Assembly (NCBI GenBank): GCA_945859605.1
Contig: OX243811.1
Location: 51,282,376 to 51,346,375 of the forward strand
DNA length: 64,000 bases
Reading direction: 5' to 3'
Source: Lumbricus rubellus
Lineage: Eukaryota; Annelida; Clitellata; Crassiclitellata; Lumbricidae
Part shown: in pieces, positions 60,419 to 64,000 of the stretch
Layout: each line of letters begins with the position of its first letter
How positions within the stretch are numbered: position 1 is the first letter of the stretch
Notes under the pieces: model-generated
The model's database searches: none
What the model saw: only the letters and a program-made list of their open reading frames with translations
What the model was told of the DNA's origin: nothing
Made by a program: the position numbers and the translations under genes

Positions 60419-63400
60419 TCATTTTTGAATATTAATTGTTTGCAGTTCTGTTCTGCCATGTGACACAAAACGCTGTTCCACTTGTCCATTCCTTTGATGT
60501 CCATAGCAAAGCTTAATTCTCAGTTCACCGATTTGTGATTTTGGCAAAATATCCGGTATCCATTCGATGACAAACGGTGTTGGTGGTTCCTTTTCCTCTG
60601 GCAGCATACTGCCTATAAATAAAATGTAAGAAAACATTTTACTCCATTATCAACTCACAGGAGCGATAAAAGCAGTCCATTTTATTGATCCAACACTTCT
60701 GAAAAAGCTGGTGCATTGCACTTGTAACTATGATTTGTTGTATTGTATCTTTACATTTATTTAGCGCCTCTCTTAGAATTACTATTCAGAGGCGCTCTCA
60801 GCACAAAAAACTGGGGGAAATATATGTTTTTAAAGAACACGAGACTTATAAGGAAAACGAGTCATTAGTTTTGCCAGTAGTGCGGGAGGAAGGGCATTCC
60901 AAATGGAGGGACCAACCATAGCAAACACCCTATGTTGGGCAAGAGCAGGACTTCCTAGTCATGGGTACAAAAAGATCAAGACGATGTGCAGAACGCATTG
61001 AGCGAGATGAAGATCATATCATGAAAATTGTAAACCTTTATATTTCTAAAGTTCTATTAACAATATTCTCATTTCGCCAATGATTTCCGCCTGCCTCTAT
61101 TTCTCTGTACTTTGTCACAATTTTCTATGAATTTACTCTACATACTGATAGGTATATACATGTATCTTATGTACCGCCTTCAAGAGCCTCTTAGCGTTTT
61201 ATAAAGATGCATTCACATTAAGATTATTAACATTGTTTTGGAACCTCTAAAGGCTCAAAATCAAGTAAACTGACTTGAATAATATACTATACATAATATG
61301 GTAAATATATACTATGGTGAATAAAAATTTTAGAAACTTAGTTTCCGGCTGGACTGATTCTACCTTGGATAAAATTAATGTAGTTAGGGCTTTGGCCAAC
61401 AATATGCCTGAAACAACACTTAAAACATCCATTTTCTTACCAACTTTGAGATAAGTCTTTAGTTCGAAAGGCCGTATTGGTTGTTTCCCATATAAAGAGT
61501 CGACTGTATTTCCTTTTGGTGCATTAAACAGATCAAAAGTTCCGTCTCGATTCTCAACAAAACGTCGCGTTACTTCCAGTGGCCTCTGTTTAATACACAA
61601 CTTACTTTTTACACATCATGCAAAGTTGTGTTTAATAGAACCATCATCGCACAACTCTAAACTCTACATCGTCACACTTGACTGTACGATGGGAAATTCG
61701 ATGTGCTGAGCAATTGTGAGTGAAGGACTTGCTCAAGGTGCCTACAGTTACTGCCAGGAGTGAGGCTCGAACCGATGCTCTTTGCAACAGAAGCCATGCA
61801 CTCTAAAAAAATCGGTTAACGTGCAACGCTTGATGTTCTCTCGTTAACCACTATGTTTCTGATAATTATAATTGTACCAGAAAATTTGCATAAGCACCTT
61901 TCATAAGCTTCTCAGAAATGCTAGTACCTGACTTGCAGCTGGACAGAGCAAGGTGCATTTGTAATATTCAAGAAAATATTGTTCAATCGATATTACACAA
62001 TTTTTACATAAAGAAACAAACCAAAGTAATTGTTTCTGAATAGCCTCTATCTACAGAGGTTGAAGCTAAAGACTATTTTAGCTTAAGTACAAATATGACA
62101 TTGGCAATCCAATGTCACAGTAAACTTTATCATTGACTGTATGATTTGAAAAAGAATCAGCAATTTTACAATATGCAATTTTACAATATACACAGAAGTG
62201 TTAGGTTAGGAATGAATGCATATAACATAGCAAAAATCCTTACAACTTGGTCACAAGAAGATCAACTTATGTACGAGTGATATGATGATTTCAAAATCAT
62301 TCTGGACAATGCTTCTGTTTTAAACTATAATTTTTAAAAAACTATAATAAACAGCACTAACCATCGGTGTGTCAAAGATTTGTTTTACATGGATTATATT
62401 CATTATGTTCCACGTGTATTTGGTGAACGTGCCAAGTGGAAGGGCATCTTTTCGAACGAATGCTGTCGCAGAATTTGGCAGACGCTTCTTTTTGCTAATC
62501 ACTGAAATTCGCTGCTGGAGACAGTCAAAAAACTTCTGCGGCACATGAAACACGAGTGGATCAGGATTACCTAAATAAAACGATGCCCCAAAAGCCTCAC
62601 AACCACGCCAAGTAACATAAAGTAAAGTAATATTTCCTTTATTATGTACACTTCTTGCAACATTTGTCCTCAGACATGTGCTCTTGTTGAAGACTATTTT
62701 GGTATACGATATTAGCAGGCGAACAGTTGGATAACGTTTTCTTACAATTACCTAATGATTCACTAATATATCAACAACTGTCTATCATGGCAATAAACAA
62801 ATCGTACAGAAATATTGCATCAAGATAGAAGATTGCATACCATCGAACTGGTAGTGCATTGTATCGTTAATTCTGTCTGTGACTGAAGCAAGCCACTCCA
62901 AAAACGTTAAGTTTGTGTCCAGACCACCTAAAAAAACACATTAAACACATTAGTGTTATACATACATAAATGCACTAGTTGAGCAAAGCAACATAAAGTA
63001 AAGTAATATTTCCTTTATTAAACTTTTTACAACATTTGTCCTCAGACATGTACTCTTGCTGAAGACTATTTTGGCATGCGATATTATCACAGATATGCCA
63101 ATCCCAATTTCTAAGATTCTAACAGATCCTCAGTATTCTTCATAACTTGCAGTTTCACTTGAGTTGATAATTTGTTAAATTTCTCAGCATTCAGATCTTT
63201 TCTGTCCTGTCTAATTCCTTGCTTTTCGACATATTAATTTATGCAGATGCTTGGATTTCACCAGTATATAGTGGCCTGATAGTTTATTAAGCCATCCATT
63301 ATTTCCAACCACGATTATTATTTACTCATTTGAACAAACTTGCAATGTGGATAAAATTCCACACATGCCATAGACGCAAAATTATGGCATTATACATGCA

Positions 63401-63595
63401 CTTAATAAAGCAGTTGGAAACTTTAAAGAAGTTTACCAGTACTTGTCGCTTTCTTTGGAGAATTTGTCAACAAAGAACGTGATGTAGAAGTTTGCTGAAC
63501 AGAAATTGACGATGGGGCGATAATGATGGTTGGTGCGGTGATATTAGAAAACTTGCTGTTGTTCTGCACAGTCAACAGTGTTGTGTTGTCTTGAT
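60419..63595 (-). CDS. C2orf42: C2orf42-like conserved protein, 3' part (five exons)
   Basis: Exons (minus strand): 63595-63437, 62927-62841, 62570-62362, 61585-61441, 60612-60419; all gt/ag with closed phases, 794 nt (about 264 residues) ending at a TGA. The first exon seen starts in phase 1, so at least one more lies upstream, probably beyond the window. It reads a Ser/Thr-rich stretch, then [109 protein letters not shown] and [19 protein letters not shown]. From memory this matches the conserved C-terminal region of vertebrate C2orf42. Its function is not established. The gene converges on the Psu gene, 1.4 kb tail to tail. The family call rests on recall; the coding status is firm. Confidence 0.72.
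60757..61025 (+). repeat. Dispersed repeat family, copy 3
   Basis: It starts TTTATTTAGCGCCTCTCTTA and CAGAGGCGCTCTCAGCAC, then AGGGCATTCCAAATGGAGGG, ACCAACCATAGCAAACACCC and CTTCCTAGTCATGGG. Same order as at 54200 and 12040. It lies in the last C2orf42-like intron. Confidence 0.65.
61690..61800 (-). mobile_element. tRNA-derived SINE fragment
   Basis: TGCTGAGCAATTGTGAGTGA, AGGACTTGCTCAAGG and GGCTCGAACC match the 45389 copy on the same strand; the head is lost. It lies in a C2orf42-like intron. Confidence 0.55.
62614..63087. repeat. About 100-bp direct repeat flanking a C2orf42-like exon
   Basis: 62614-62715 and 62990-63087 share AACATAAAGTAAAGTAATAT, CAACATTTGTCCTCAGACAT and GAAGACTATTTTGG. 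They lie in the introns on either side of exon 62927-62841. Confidence 0.85.
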
Positions 63596-63689
63596 CTACA
63601 AAACCACCAACCAGAGACAAACCTATTTCATTCACCTTCACAAGAACGCTCAACTTTAGTAACCATGTAGAAATAAACATCAAATTCAT

Positions 63690-64000
63690 TCATCGTTGTG
63701 AATGCAAAGATGTAGTTCAATATGAGCGCATATGAAGTAAAGAATTCTTATCAGTCTACCATTGAAAAGTAGCCACCTAAATTTGTTGAGGCATGCATAC
63801 AAAGTATGAAAATTGATTGCATTTACTTCATAAGCCCTTTTTGCAAGGTACATTAACATGGCTATTTGATTGGTATTTTGTAGTTGTGACTAAAGTGCAT
63901 TTAATTACGTTGATGTATAAGAGTATCACATATTTATGTAGGCATGCATGTCTATGTGGTTAATAAATCATAACTCTTGCTTTAGTATCTAATGTAAACA
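63690..64000. other. Window end, C2orf42-like upstream intron
   Basis: No exon seen. The gene's 5' exons should lie beyond 64000 on the plus-strand coordinate. Confidence 0.5.

Noticed and set aside
1..64000. CRISPR array, bacterial operon, rRNA or tRNA genes
   Set aside because: The DNA is eukaryotic with introns; no spaced identical repeats and no intact tRNA or rRNA recognised.

Overview
The window is nuclear DNA from an intron-rich animal. The genes are split by gt-ag introns of about 0.1 to 4.4 kb, intergenic DNA is AT-rich, and microsatellites, SINE-like repeats and small DNA transposons are abundant. The gene content (YTHDF reader, OATP transporter, crotonase, fused pseudouridine-degrading enzyme, C2orf42-like protein) and repeat style suggest an invertebrate, probably marine. 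I cannot name the species from sequence alone.

Layout. (1) About 0.97-4.74 kb, minus strand: a YTHDF-type m6A reader. (2) About 4.75-15.7 kb: no gene recognised; promoter-side DNA, a palindromic element, SINEs and tandem repeats. (3) 15.76-33.23 kb, plus strand: an 11-exon organic anion transporter (SLCO/OATP) of about 826 residues, with several transposons in its introns. (4) 33.2-39.8 kb: intergenic, with a Harbinger-like MITE and SINEs. (5) 39.84-45.77 kb, minus strand: a complete 7-exon crotonase of 300 residues ending in the peroxisomal signal SKL. One intron holds a non-LTR retrotransposon fragment split by a hAT transposon. (6) 45.8-48.0 kb: the divergent spacer, with two perfect hairpins and a 783-bp foldback element. 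(7) 47.99-59.03 kb, plus strand: a PsuG-PsuK (PfkB) fusion enzyme of about 759 residues. (8) 60.42-63.6 kb, minus strand: the 3' five exons of a C2orf42-like gene, whose 5' end is not found here.

The exon chains for genes 3, 5, 7 and 8 were assembled by hand. Every junction is gt/ag and every phase closes, so those models are firm. The YTHDF model lacks one small exon. The genes do not form an obvious operon-like pathway: m6A reading, organic-anion uptake, acyl-CoA chemistry and pseudouridine salvage sit side by side. The crotonase and the Psu enzyme are head-to-head and could share a promoter region.

The most informative non-genic content is a set of mobile elements whose boundaries can be placed by exact target-site duplications: hAT-type (8-bp), a foldback (8-bp), a 6-bp-TSD element, a Harbinger-like element (TAA), tiny TTAA elements and SINEs.
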